64,000 bases of DNA from Saxidomus purpurata (Eukaryota > Mollusca > Bivalvia > Venerida > Veneridae), in assembly GCA_022818135.1 (NCBI GenBank), contig JAFMSR010000008.1:13770472-13834471 (forward strand), read 5' to 3'. Within the stretch, counting starts at the first letter, position 1. Each line of letters begins with the position of its first letter. Under the pieces are notes generated by a model. It saw only the letters and a list, made by a program, of their open reading frames with translations. It was not told the origin of the DNA and did not search any database. The position numbers and the translations under genes were made by a program. Below are positions 45,531 to 57,691 of this stretch, piece after piece.

Positions 45531-46575
45531 TTTAGCTCACCTGGCACAAAGTGCCAGAGTGAGCTATTAGGATCGCATTCCGTCCGTCAGTCCGTCAATC
45601 CACCATTTCCTTCAAACGACATCTCCTCTTAAACCACTGGGCCAATGTTGTTGAAACTTTGCAGGGATGTTCCTTGCATGAAGATCTATCAAAGTGTTCA
45701 AAGAATTCCATTCCATGCAGAACTCTGGTTGCTATGGCAACAAATAGGAAAAACTTAACAAATCTTCTTCTCTGAAACCACAAGGCCTAGAGCTTAGATA
45801 TTTGGCATGTAGCATTGTCTAGTAGACCTCTACCAAGATTGTTCAAATTATGATCCCCGGGCCAAAATTGACCCCGCGCAGGTGGTCACTTAGTTTTGCA
45901 TAGGCTTATATAGGAAAAACTTTAAAAATCTTCTTCTCTGAAACCACAAGGCCTAGAGCTTAGATATTTAGCATGTGGCATTGTCTAGTGGACTTGTACC
46001 AAGATTGTTCAAATTATGAGCCCCAGATCAAAATTGACCCTGCCCGGGGGGTCACTTGGTTTTACATAGGCTTATATAGGAAAAACTTTAAAAATCTTCT
46101 TCTCTGAAACCACAAGGCCTAGAGCTGAGATATTTAGCATGTGGCATTGTCTAGTGGACCTCTACCAAGATTGCTCAAATTATGAGCCCTAGGTCAAAAT
46201 TGATCCGGCTTTGGGGGTCACATGGTTTTACATAGGCTCATAAAGGAAAAACTTCAAAAATCTTCTTCTCTGAAACCACAAGGCCTAGAGCTGAGATATT
46301 TGGCATGTAGCATTGTCTAGTGGACCTTTACCAAGATTGATCAAATTATGACTCCTGTTCAAAATTAACCCTTCTCGGGAGGGGGAAAAGCACTTGATTT
46401 CACATAGGGAAAACTTTAAAAAAAACACAAGGCCGACAGGCAGATAATAGATATTTGAAATGTTACTTAGCATTGTGACGTGGACCCTCTACGAATTATG
46501 TTAGAATCATGACCCCTTTTATTATAGCAAATGGTAGTCAGGTGTGCGATATAGGGCCATCATGGCCCTCTTGTT
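45531..46575 (+). repeat. Tandem-core repeat, family A, near-complete copy
   Basis: This is the best-preserved copy. The left end is TTTAGCTCACCTGGCAC-AAA-GTGCCAGAGTGAGCT, an almost perfect stem-loop, then GTCCGTCAGTCCGTC. Five to six units follow. The right end is the stem-loop GGGCCATCATGGCCC with CTCTTGTT at 46,568-46,575. Non-coding. Confidence 0.92.
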
Positions 46576-47904
46576 TAGAAAATCATTTGGGTATCGGGAC
46601 AAACTTAAGCTGTGCTTGTTTACAAAATGAAGCCTCTGCTGAGACTGGTTTACAACTTGATTAAAAAACGAAAAGGATTCCACATTCGCTATTTAGTGGA
46701 AAGGCAGTGCTCGCAGGAATGGTCTATAAATAAGTTTTCGTTTTATTTACTTTCGAAATGCAGCAATTTTAAAAGCTTTTCTCTAGGAAGGGTTGCTATT
46801 TCATTTGCTTTTTTGCCGATTTTGTTTGGGTACTTACACAAATACGCAGCTTATCTGTAGCTCTGTTACCATTCACTGTTTTTTTTTCTCTCACTCCGGT
46901 CAAGCAAATGTTTCAAAAGTAATTAGGTTTATTGATACATTACAAGAGAGGAAAACTACAGCCAATAATTTTACAGTATAGGTCATCGGTAAACATTTAT
47001 AAAAGAATAGAGCCGGACGTAGAGACAGATCCCCCTGATTTGTCCGCAAATCTCTGACTCTGGGTCTCCCCGTCTGGGACTAGACGAGAAATCACTTCCG
47101 TTTGGAAATACGGTACAGTTGGTCAATAAAATAAAGCAATTCAGTGACCCACAATGAATTCGGACAAGTCGAAATTCAGAAAATAAAGAAAAATTAAATG
47201 CAGAATGTAAGAAGATTTGAATTGTTAGTACCACATTATGAAAGGGCTCCATCATAAACCTTTAATGCTATAAATAAATTAAACCTTAGTGTACAGTGTT
47301 TATCTTGGACTAATATTTGGTGCTACATTGTATCACCCTTGCAAAATGATACATGATTCCCTTCAAGATGGTAAAAATTATTCTGATATTTTCGCATATT
47401 TAGTCCATGCCATATATTGGTCAGGATGTGTCATTTGTTAATGTAACTGCATTTTGTAAATTAGTCTCATCCAAGCGCTTTATATATCAAAATCAAGCGT
47501 GGGCTAAAAATTAATTTGACTCTAATTTTGACTCCTGTTTAATATTAGATGAAGAATGATATTTACTCTTCAAACTTACACAGAAAGAGGCAGAATCATA
47601 AAATAATATGAAAAAGTCATCAAATCTTACTGTCTAAATTTGTGCTAATTTTAAGGCATCAGTTTTGTTTCCTGACTTCTGAAGTCTGGCGAAAGTCCTG
47701 CCCAGCTGTTAGAAAGAGTGTTGAGCCCAATACATGATTGCTAGTATTGTAGTTGTACATAGTTCATTGTGAATGGCTATGTTTTATTATGTAAATAATA
47801 TGCATAGATGAGACTATAATAAATAAATAAATACATGAAAAAAAAAACAATTTAAAGTGTAACAAATGCATCTATAAACAATGTATGTCTCAGTGAGTGT
47901 ACTT
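46576..47904. other. No recognised gene
   Basis: Frames at 46,612-46,860 and 46,983-47,255 match no family I know. AATAAATAAATAAATAC near 47,817 is a tail of the LINE or poly(A) type. Confidence 0.4.
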
Positions 47905-48101
47905 CAAAATCCGCTTGGTCATAATCCCCTCAATGAATTTTACAAGTGGAAAAGTATATATTGAATAAAAAAATTACTGAATGTTCATTTGTCTCTAGTT
48001 TAACTTTACTATAGCGAATGATTGAAAAAAATCAAAATTATTGAAATTAAAATGTAAAATCCATTAAGGGGATTATGACTTCTATGACCAAGGGGATTTT
48101 G
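47905..48101. repeat. Inverted repeat (fold-back) with about 40-bp arms
   Basis: The left arm at 47,905-47,943 begins CAAAATCCGCTTGGTCATAA. The complement of the right arm at 48,054-48,101 begins CAAAATCCCCTTGGTCATAG and has a 9-bp insertion relative to the left. The arms are separated by 110 bp of AT-rich sequence. A small fold-back MITE or a hairpin transcript are both possible. Confidence 0.7.
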
Positions 48102-49014
48102 AGTGTCTCCCGTCTCAGTATATAGGACACCAAGTTCTAGAATATAATTCTTTGAGTTTTGATAATGACAATCAAGCTTGTCATCTTTTTTGTAACAATT
48201 TGTATGGACAGATATAATTTCAATTATTTTCCGATTGATGATCAATTTTGATTGTTCTGTTTGATTTGATGATTGATTATGAAATTTCTCTGATTGTCAA
48301 CACTAGTGCTGATCAGATGGTCACTAATATATATGCAGATTGGGAAAATTATATTTTACCTCCTAGATTTTTTGAATGCCGAACAAAGCATGATTTCTGC
48401 TTATTTAATTAAGGCATAAGTGAGTTGATTGATTACTTTTGTTTGCATCTTCCAATGACATTTAATTTGTGGTACAGCTTTCTTTGCAAAAGTCACTTGT
48501 CAGAATGTGCCAGAGGGTGTTTGTTTTGCATGGTTTGACACTATCAGGCATATCACAGTATGAAACTGCACCTTTTATATTGATGTCATTGTTTGTTATT
48601 GGGTGTTAAAAGCATTGCATCACATTCCAGAGCTAGAGTAGTGGACATCACTGTTTGTTTACATTCTCTTAAGACACAGTTGATACATAGGCTGGATTTT
48701 TTACAGGGAAAAATAATGAAAGGTGACATTTTCTATTTTTACAGGTTTTCATTATCAGTTTGAAAATTTAAAGAGAGTACACTTAACAACTTTTCCAACG
48801 CTACCTGTAGCCTTTTCACAATAACTTAAAAACTACACAACTAAATGAGGTGAAGTTTTTAGGGCAATTAGAGTGATATATAAGACATTGTTTGATTCAA
48901 AGTACAACACAAATATTCCTCAAGTTAAAGATTTTATAAATAATTTAAAATTTACATGAAAGAATCTTCAATTCCATTTGCATTCTTCATTTAAGGAATA
49001 ATTAGGACATGTGC
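48102..49014. other. No recognised feature
   Basis: AT-rich sequence with short frames only. Confidence 0.4.
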
Positions 49015-49167
49015 TTGTTCTGTCACTCTTACACAATGTTCTGGCACTCTTACACAATGTTCTGTCACTCTAACAATGTTGATTATGCTGATAGGATAAT
49101 GATAGAACAATGTTCCGTCACTCTAACAATGTTCTGTCACTCTTACACAACGTTGATTATGCTGATA
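49015..49167. repeat. Short tandem repeat (74-bp unit built from TGTTCTGTCACTCTTACACA)
   Basis: The word GTTGATTATGCTGATA recurs at 49,078 and 49,152 (period 74 bp), with TGTTCTGTCACTCTTACACA sub-repeats. The array resumes at 51,450-51,500 after the TIR element, so it was split by that insertion. Confidence 0.85.
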
Positions 49168-51449
49168 CAAAGCATTGCAGTTGGGTTTGCCCGTACACTA
49201 TCTTGGCAATCAATACAGTTATAATCTTACGTCACTCAAAACGCGAACTTGAAACTATTATTAGAGCTAGTTTATAGGTTAACTCCTCACCATTCATGGA
49301 CATTTAGGTGGGAGCTTTCAGCTTCTTACTCACGTTGTCAGTTTGCTCCACCCAAAAACTCGCATGGTAAGCTACTGGACGATCTTCATTTATGTATTTT
49401 AATGCAAGTGGCAATCAGTTTCCATCATGAGTTTATGAATTAAAATACATATAAATTATGTTCGCGGAACTTTATATAATTCATAATGACGTCTGATGAA
49501 CAAACATATAATGTAATGCTTCTTTTTCATAAAATACGTTTTCAGTCTGTTTCTCATACAAAATGTCAACAAAACCAACTAAATTTACAAAATTATTAAT
49601 ATTTGAGTACATCGATAACTGATTTTGCAGCATGTATCTGTAAACCCCAAAAATATGTTTGTCTCCGGCAGTACTGGAACTCTGAACCTTTATTTCACAA
49701 AAAAAATCTCAAAGCATCACCACAAAAGCAAGGTCATGGGCTAGATAAGAAGTGTCGTATTCTACTGACATACAAGTATATAGTGCCGTATTCTACCAAC
49801 ATACTAGTATCTAGTGTTGTATTCTACTGACATAATTTTTATTATCACATGCATCTGAAAATGCTTGCCTGTCAAAATCTTAACTTGTATACAAGTGAAT
49901 TTACGGACATTTTCTGCTGTGTTAATATCACAACCAAGTTTCCTTTCTATGCTGCAGACAGTGAACACGGATATTTTCGCTTATGAACTTTGTTTTTACT
50001 TTCAAAGTCAGTGGTTTCTCCCTTCCTTCAATCTTTGGAGTGGGGTCGGGGTGTCGAGTCTGAGAAAAAATGCAAACCAAAGAACAGAGACATAGTTACT
50101 TTGGACATAAAAATGAAACAGCAGACATGACAGTCGGACCAGTTATTGGAATCATGAATTCAGAATTACACGATTACTCAAAACATTGTTATAACTCTTA
50201 AACTACAATTTTTAGGCATTTGTTCACATTTTGGTGCAGAAACATTCAACCAATGATAAAGAAAACATTTAAAGAATCTGCGGGAGTCAAACATTTTGTT
50301 TTGCACTGACCGCTGTGTCGTCAGTGTCACTGAAGTAAAATGTACACACTAATCTTAGACTAATAAATCGTGGATATACTTATGAACACTAATTTATTTC
50401 CAGTGTTAATGGATATCCACATATCAAGAATTATGATAATCATTAGTATAGTTCTAGGACATATGATTAACTCACACATGCAAGCGAGACGGTGAACTCA
50501 CAGGAAGTTCTCGGAAAGACATTTAATGTATACATGTAGTAATGTATAGTAATGTATATAGTAATTTGTACATATACGAGAACTTGTGTATATTACTTAT
50601 ACTTAAAATAAACAAAAACAAGTTTTATGTGACGATTATGTTGTTGGAGTGCTGCTGTATATGTCTAACCGATAGTACAGCAGGGATGTGGAATTCCTAT
50701 GTCCGACTTGTCTGACACGAGATTTTTTACAGTCTGACAAGCGGATTTTTCTGTCCCCGTTTTTCCGCAGGCAAGCCGGAATTTTGAGGGGGAAATGAGA
50801 AACGAATGAATAATGTACAAAAGTCATGTTTACGCCGAGACCCTCTAGATCTATTTGCAGTTTTGGGGAAAACTTTTAACTTTGAGAGCGCGCTGTTTGT
50901 GTTTTTCTAGTTTTTGTATGTACATGTACTTCCTCGTAGATTAGCCTCAATATTTCGACTGCAAGACAGACCCATTTTACAACTGACGTTACATCTAGTC
51001 TGTCTTTGCTAAGGGCGGCCATCGTATATAGCAAAAAGCTCTTGAGCGCAATTAGTTGGGCTACTCGTGGAGGTACGCAATAATACTTTCATAGTCCCTT
51101 TCGAAAAGTTCGGAGAAAGTTCCATCTGGCTACTCCATTGTAATTAAAGTGCACATTAATATCTACAATATCTGATATTGATTCTGTCATGACTTTGATT
51201 TTTTTCTTTCCACCTTTTTCGGGTCAAATGAGTGCATGAATGAGGTATAGGCAGAACGTGATGTCAGAATCAAATAAAGACTGATCGCATGCGCCCCTAT
51301 TTGGCCTTGCCATTGAAAGAGCGGAGGGGAGGAGTTAACTGATATATACATGCTCTACTAATAGTTTAGACTCGCCTTTGTGTGACGTAAGATTGTAACT
51401 ATATTGATTTCTAAAACAGCGTACAGGCAAAGCCAACTGCAACGTGTTG
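49168..51449. mobile_element. 2.3-kb TIR element inserted at TA
   Basis: The ends are inverted over roughly 70 bp. The left end starts CAAAGCATTGCAGTTGGGTT; the right end on the other strand starts CAACACGTTGCAGTTGGCTT. Both then share a TTTGCC-GTAC block and ATCTTACGTCAC. TA duplicates lie at 49,166-49,167 and 51,450-51,451. Removing the element restores GATTATGCTGATAGGATAAT, the intact word at 49,081. No transposase frame is visible in 2,282 bp, so the element is non-autonomous. The interior includes a 31-bp triple repeat (49,752-49,832). Confidence 0.9.
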
Positions 51450-51500
51450 TAGGATAATGATAGAACAATGTTCCGTCACTCTTACACAATGTTAATCATG
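51450..51500. repeat. Right remainder of the split tandem repeat
   Basis: TAGGATAATGATAGAACAAT and TTCCGTCACTCTTACACAAT continue the array at 49,015-49,167 after the inserted element. Confidence 0.85.
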
Positions 51501-52358
51501 CCTTTCTTTCGTATTCAAGTTGTTTCTTCAAGAAAACGAGTTGCAAGAAAAACTTCCTTACTTTTTGCAATATCATTGAATAAAAAATAATCTGCGCTAT
51601 GTTTCTAATATGTACTTATCGATTTTACAAGCAAATTAAGGAATGTTTTTTGGTACTTGTAAGTAAAGGTAATTTCTGTCAGAAAGACATCTTTCTTAAA
51701 AATGAGAGCTTCTTGTAAATGTGCTAAGTTCTTGGACTTTTAGATGTGAGGAAAAAAAAGTGTAATTCAAGTTATGTACTTAATATTGAAAGATGAAACT
51801 GCAAACCAACTTTTACAGTTGTATCTTATGACTTACTGGCACTGATATTATAGATTAGTTGAATTACTGACACTACAAACCAGACACAAAGGACCATATT
51901 TATAAACACTAAGGACCCAATCATAATATTAATTGTAGAAATAAATTAATTTTTTATATGTCATATAATATTCGTAATGTTCATGATGAATATATCAATT
52001 TAAATGTTATTTTTTTGGAGGTTTGTAACTTTAAGCATTTTTCTGTGGCAGTAATTATATATCAGTACTTTGATAGCAGTTGTGCAGATTCCAATGTTGT
52101 AAGTTGTTGTTTTAATAATTGACATGTTCAATAACTGTCTCATTCTGTATAATGTTTTTTTTAAAGTAAAACTTTAGAAGTATGTGCAATGCACTTAAAG
52201 TAACTGCTAATATAGTAGAAATAATAACAAATAACTTGTAACCCATACATTATACACAGAAGGTGAGCAAATAATTTAGATCTATAATCTCATATACCAA
52301 AAATAGAATTTAACATTAGTAGTAAACAACAAAAACATTATAATATAACAAAAAAGAC
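51501..52358. other. No recognised feature
   Basis: AT-rich sequence. No exon or repeat recognised. Confidence 0.4.
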
Positions 52359-52600
52359 CTTGTTCACAAGGTCCACATCTGTTTATACCTTTCAAGGGGA
52401 AAAGCTATCCAGGCAGAATTTGCCGCAGCTCTACCCTTCATTTGGCACGTAAAATTGAAATCCTTTGGCAATAAGGAGGGTGGCACCTCCTACCAATAAA
52501 ACTCCTTTTAGACAATAAATTCAAGTTTGACAGAATTATGGAAGAAATACAGCGGTCGGCTGTAGACTCCCCTTCAGGGCTTAAAGGCCTAATAAGACCT
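52359..52600. repeat. Probable short interspersed repeat with a perfect head hairpin
   Basis: GACCTTGT-TC-ACAAGGTC at 52,366-52,383 is a perfect 8-bp stem. A compact GC-richer block follows (GGCAATAAGGAGGGTGGCAC, 'GGCTTAAAGGCCTAATAAG'). It resembles the heads of tandem-core elements, but no units are visible. Confidence 0.4.
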
Positions 52601-52709
52601 TATAAACCCAGTAAAGTAAATGCCACAAATATGATATAAGTAAGATTGCTCAGACACAACAGAAAGACAACCAGTACCAAAAACAAGAAATAAGGTAACT
52701 GTTCATTAA

Positions 52710-53455
52710 TTATGTCTCCCCCACCTCGGGGGGAGACATATTGTTTTTGCCCCCCCCCCCCCCCCCCCCCCCCCGTCCGTCCAGTCCGTCCGTCCATTCT
52801 TCGTTTCCGGACGATAACTAGAGTTCCTTTTGACCTACAGCTCTCAACTTCATAGGATGAATGGTCTTTTGAGCAGATGATCCCTATTGTTTTTGGGGTC
52901 AGTAGTTCAAAGGTCAAGGTCACAGTGACCGTTGGTCAATTTCGTCCGGATGATAACTAGAGTTCCTTTTGACCTACAGCCCTCAACTTCATAGGATGAT
53001 TGGTCTTATAGAGCTGATGATCCCTATTGTTTTTGGGGTCAGTAGGTCAAAGGTCAAGGTCACACTGACCGTTGGTCAATTTCTCGTTTCCGGATGATAA
53101 CTAGAGTTCCTTTAGACCTACAGACCTCAAACTTCAAGGATGATTGGTCTTATAGAGCAGAGATCCCTATTGTTTTTGGGGTCAGTAGGTCAAAGGTCAG
53201 GTCACAGTGACCGTTGGTCAATTTCTATTTCCGGATGATAACTAGAGTTCCTTTTGACCTACAACCCTCAAACTGGGGAGTCCGTCAGTCCGTCCGTCCA
53301 TTCTTCGTTTCCGGACGATAACTAGAGTTCCTTTTGACCTACAGCTCTCAAACTTCATAGGATGAATGGTCTTATTGAGCAGATGATCCCTATTGTTTTT
53401 GGGGTCAGTAGTTCAAAGGTCAAGGTCACGTGACCGTTGGTCAATTTCTCGTTTG
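52710..53455 (+). repeat. Tandem-core repeat, family G (about 120-150 bp units)
   Basis: The head has GTCTCCCCCACCTCGGGGGGAGAC, a hairpin at 52,711-52,734, then a C run and GTCCGTCCAGTCCGTCCGTC. About five units share 'GATAACTAGAGTTCCTTTTG', 'GATCCCTATTGTTTTTGGGG' and 'AAAGGTCAAGGTCACAGTGA'. The C run near 52,750-52,774 may be misread in length. A GCC-rich reverse frame here is a shadow. Confidence 0.85.
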
Positions 53456-53645
53456 TAACATATTTTAATTGGAAGCTTAATAGAGAAGGCTTTACCCTTT
53501 ATCATCTTGGAAAAACATTAAATATAGCAATTAACTCACTAGATATAAGTACAGGTTAAAGTTGTGTATTATTTTAATGAGTTATTACAAGAAAGTGGTA
53601 GCTTTATTTGTTACTAAGATGATAATGACAATTGATTGCGTGTAC
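53456..53645. other. No recognised feature
   Basis: AT-rich spacer without recognised elements. Confidence 0.4.
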
Positions 53646-53830
53646 TGTATCAAAGGTGATGTGACATTTTGTGTCCCCCCCCATATCTCTTGTACCCCTT
53701 GAAGGATTTTAGAATAACTCACCACAAATGTTCACCATATTGAGACGATGTGCAGAGCGCATACGCGTAACGACCCCCCCCACCTTTGTTCAAGGTCAAG
53801 GTCACAATTAGAGATCAAAAGTCATGTGAC
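53646..53830 (+). repeat. Tandem-core repeat, family H, short copy
   Basis: It matches 59,764-60,130: 'CATATCTCTTG', 'CCCCTTGAAG', 'CATATTGAGAC', 'ATGTGCAGAGC' and 'CAAGGTCAAGGTCAC'. Confidence 0.7.
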
Positions 53831-55140
53831 TGTATTTCGTGTCTGAACGAAGTGTTCAGCAACTGTGATGGATGTAACAGACACTTCCCCACTCAACAAT
53901 GGAATTTATTATTTTCTTCACTTCTTCTCCACATTTTTTATTTTAATATCCTGTCTCAGTATTACAATCATTGACAAACTGCCTTTGGGAGCTTTGTTTT
54001 ACAAACCATCTAGTTTTATTAAAAGTTCTGTTTTAATATTTGAGCTACCTTTAATGCGAACATCTCTAAGAATAATGTATCAATGTGAATACCAGTAGCT
54101 GTCTGTAGACTACCAACTATATGTTCATTTATTAATAAATTCATAAACTTACACAATTTTTTACTATTAGTGCGTTTATTTGGAAGGGAGCTTCCATTCA
54201 AATTTTTATGGCATATAACATCACTTTTGTTTTGAAATATAATATATTACACTAGACATCCACCTAAAATATTCTGTATATGTGTGTTATCACTTTGAAT
54301 AGTAGAGCATTGTGTTGTACACTCATTCGAATCTTAGCACTGAAAAGTGCTAAAAAAGTTCTTATTTATTTATCTATCTGTTATTGTGTGTGACGGTAGA
54401 CTCATTCCAAACACATACAGTGACAGATGAAAATTTGCACTTAGAATATAACTATGTCATAATATATTCATGTATAAGAACCAAGTATTTCTACTTAGCC
54501 TATTTGTAGTACAAATCACTGTGTCACTTTTGTTGTTTTTCCGGATGTAAACATGCTTACAAATGTCTTGTGTTAAAATTAGGAGCAAAAATTGTAATTT
54601 TTATGTTTGTTTCAAAACAAAGTTGTTTATTTTACTATAATTCACACAGGTACAAACTTCTGTTATGTTGTCATATCTTTTATAATTTGTCATATGTCAG
54701 GATTGTAAATGTTTGTTGTTTCAGACAGGATCTATCTTTTTCAAAGAAAATCTATGAAAGTCGTTTCAATGAACAAAAGGATTAGTCAGGGTTTACAGGC
54801 CAAGTTTTACCTTCTTTATCAGAGGCTGGTATAGGGCATCTTCCACAATTAAAATTTCTTAAAATCATGCAGTTTTCCTCAAATTGTGAATATACACCAG
54901 GATTTTAGTGTCCACTTCAGCAAATTATCACGTACATTTTCCGCAAAACAGGGGCCTGAATTTGGAAAAAATGCTCTGGTTTATTGAACTGGTTATTGGA
55001 TATTTTGAGAGGAGGTGCTGGTTTGATACTGGAAACAGGAAGTACAGGGCTTGATACTAACTTCATCGCCTAGTGGCTCAAACAACCAACAGCTTTTCCG
55101 GGCAGTTGGTGAATGGTGTTGCAGAGCAGTGACTGTAATA
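53831..55140. other. No recognised feature
   Basis: AT-rich sequence. Frames at 53,786-54,201 and 54,570-54,785 match nothing known and lack exon borders. Confidence 0.4.
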
Positions 55141-56080
55141 AAATGAAATCTTTATTTAATGAAGGTTACATATCAGGCATACAAGGATATACATGTAAAT
55201 CAAAATACATCTTTTTTTCATATGGCCTTCAACAATGTAAAATAAGAATTAAAATGCAACAACAACAACATACCGTCGATAAAGAAATATGAAACAAAAA
55301 ATGATTTGCTAGTCATACAATTTAATTGAACAATTTTTTTTTTTTCAAATAGTCTATCTATTTGGCAAAGTAAGATATGACAAAAGTTAGACAAAAATTG
55401 TTAAAATTGTTGAAACTTTCTTTTGATATGACAGACACTCGAAATGCGGAAATATATTTGTAGTAGTAAATTCATGATTTAGAACAAAACAAACTCTGCA
55501 GTTGTTAAGTGTTACCCAATCTTGTATTTGTATTTAAGTGTTTTGAGTTCAGCAATTCCTCTAATATCTAATGGAATATCATTCTAAACTTTCATACTAA
55601 AATATGAAAAATGAATCTTTATAATAATTGGTTCGAGGTATTCTTTGTAAAACAAGATCGTTGTGCACAGAAGATTGCAGATTATGTTTTTCATTTTTGA
55701 AAAATATCAAAATCTCTGACATGTATGTTGGCGACATATGATTCATTACTTTATACACAAGAACAGCAGTGTGGTATTTGCATCTATCAGTAAAAGAAAG
55801 CCATTTTAATTTTATTAAGTTTACAGAGCCCCAAAGTTGGCGATTTCCAATAATGGCAATATGTATGCGTTATAAAACATAATTTTCATCTCATCTGTGA
55901 GAAGGAATAAAATGCGTTTTAATAGTGCTGTTTTAGTATTAAGCTTTTTACATACATAATTTATATGAGCACGCCAATTTAGGGTATTGTCAATATACAC
56001 ACCTAGTACTTTTTGGATTGTCGCATACTCTAAAAGTATGCCATTAATACTGTAGAGACTTCGTTGTCAGTGTATCCAGA
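55141..56080 (-). pseudogene. Decayed LINE ORF2 3' half and 3' tail
   Basis: On the minus strand a frame reads KVLGVYIDNTLNWRAHINYV, then CKKLNTKTALLKRILFLLTD, then EMKIMFYNAYILPLLEIANF. This is the conserved region after the RT core of LINE elements (LGV-x-I-D-x-x-L-x-W-x-x-H-I ... FY-x-[AS]-Y-I-L-P). Further on, 'WLSFTDRCKYHTAVLVYKVM' continues the same family pattern. Stops and frameshifts break it. The 3' end is CATTAAATAAAGATTTCATT, a poly(A)-signal-like tail. It is dead, and upstream RT domains are missing. Confidence 0.88.
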
Positions 56081-56206
56081 CTGCATGCTCGGGGGAAACA
56101 GTGATATGGCTATGGTCATCCATTTATAACTGAAATTACTGTTACTATAATATCTCTGTGCATATTGAGAAAGCTGTAATAGAAATTGTCAATATTGTAT
56201 TTGCAG

Positions 56207-56270
56207 GAATGACAGATGGAGAAAGTTCAAGAGACACCTCCCCTACCTTCTCGCTCAAGTCAGATTCAAG
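56207..56270 (+). CDS. Predicted exon of an unidentified gene, with amplified donor
   Basis: The acceptor CAATATTGTATTTGCAG precedes a 64-bp exon. The frame from its ATG at 56,209 reads 'MTDGESSRDTSPTFSLKSDS' plus a split Arg codon, ending at CAAG|GTAAGA. The serine/threonine-rich peptide looks like a disordered N-terminus and matches nothing I can name. If the ATG is the start codon, an upstream non-coding exon is implied. The exon's last 29 bp and donor have been copied about 13 times downstream. No neighbouring exon was found on the plus strand, so the call rests on splice signals and composition. Confidence 0.42.
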
Positions 56271-56850
56271 GTAAGAAGCACCTCCCCTACCTTCTCGTTC
56301 AAGTCAGATTCAAGGTAAGAAGCACCTTCCCTACCTTCTTGTTCAAGTCAGACTCAAGGTAAGAAGCACCTCCACTACCTTCTAGTTCAAGTCAGATTCA
56401 AGGTAAGAAGCACCTCCCCTACCTTTTCGTTCAAGTCAGATTCAAGGTAAGAAGCACCTCCACTACCTTCTAGTTCTAGTCAGATTCAAGGTAAGAAGCA
56501 CCTTCCCTACCTTCTTGTTCAAGTCAGACTCAAGGTAAGAAGCACCTCCCCTACCTTCTAGTTCAAGTCAGACTCAAGGTAAGAAGCACCTCCCCTACCT
56601 TCTAGTTCAAGTCAGACTCAAGGTAAGAAGCCCATCCACTACCTTCTAGTTCTAGTCAGATTCAAGGTAAGAAGCACCTTCCCTACCTTCTAGTTCAAGT
56701 CAGACTCAAGGTTACGAAGAAGCACCTTCCCTACCTTCTAGTTCAAGTCAGACTCAAGGTTACGAAGAAGCACCTCCCCTACCTTCTAGTTCAAGTCAGA
56801 TTCAAGGTAAGAAGCACCTCCACTGTCTTCTTCTGTATGTTGGATACAAG
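56227..56850 (+). repeat. 44-bp tandem array containing splice donor sites
   Basis: About 14 units of GTAAGAAGCACCTCCCCTAC followed by CTTCTAGTTCAAGTCAGACT and CAAG. The CAAG|GT junctions fall after 56,270, 56,314, 56,358, 56,402, 56,446, 56,490, 56,534, 56,578, 56,622, 56,666, 56,710, 56,758, 56,806 and 56,850. Eleven are followed by GTAAGA; two by GTTACG; the last by GTCAGA. Reading on past the first donor in the exon frame hits TAA at once. Confidence 0.92.
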
Positions 56851-57691
56851 GTCAGATAAAACTTCCCCCAACATCTTGTACATGTCAGAACAGTGGTGTG
56901 CAAAGTAAGAAACCTCAAACATGCTTTACTGGTCCATTATCTATTGCAAGATAAAAACCATCTTGTCTGCCACAGGAGCTCTACCATTTTGTCTGCTTGG
57001 ATGTCAGGTTACAAGTCCATGTCATGCAAGTTAATACTCGCCACCCTTGATGCCATCTTATTGATATCTGAGATATGGTAAGACATTCTCTTGCCATGAT
57101 ATTCAGTAAGACTCCTGTACTTTACTACTGTTAGGTCAATATACGAAAATCAAGATGCAGTGGTTTCACAATAATCTTTGAAACAAATCAGTTCCAGCCC
57201 AGGGCTTCTGCATATAAATCTACTCATTAAGCAAATTGGATCCTTTATTCAAGAAGTATTAAAAGTGCACCATATCTTACCCATCCATTAAATATAGTTT
57301 ATTTAGTATAATTAACCTAATGTTTGATAAGTTTATCACTTTCATTAATTTGTATCACTCTTTAATAGCTAATCACTTCTGAGAGTGATCATTTATCAAT
57401 TTGTTCAGCAACATTGATGATGATTAAGGTAGTGCCTGAGTTTAGCCAAAATCTTTATAAGGTTTATTACATAGTATGTACACCTATACATTTTTGGAAG
57501 GGCCTTCTGTCTGTTACAAATAAAACAAAACAAAAGATGTTACTCATGACTACAAAAAGAAGTGGGACACTACAATAGATTGTTAGTATTAATTTTGTCT
57601 TCAAATAAATTCTATGGTATTATATGTGCAGTGTGGTGGAAGAATGCACCCCCTAATCTTACAAAAATGATAGAAAATTAAAACTACCTAA
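56851..57691. other. No recognised feature
   Basis: Frame 56,893-57,081 matches no known protein and starts beside the decayed end of the 44-bp array. The rest is AT-rich. Confidence 0.4.
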
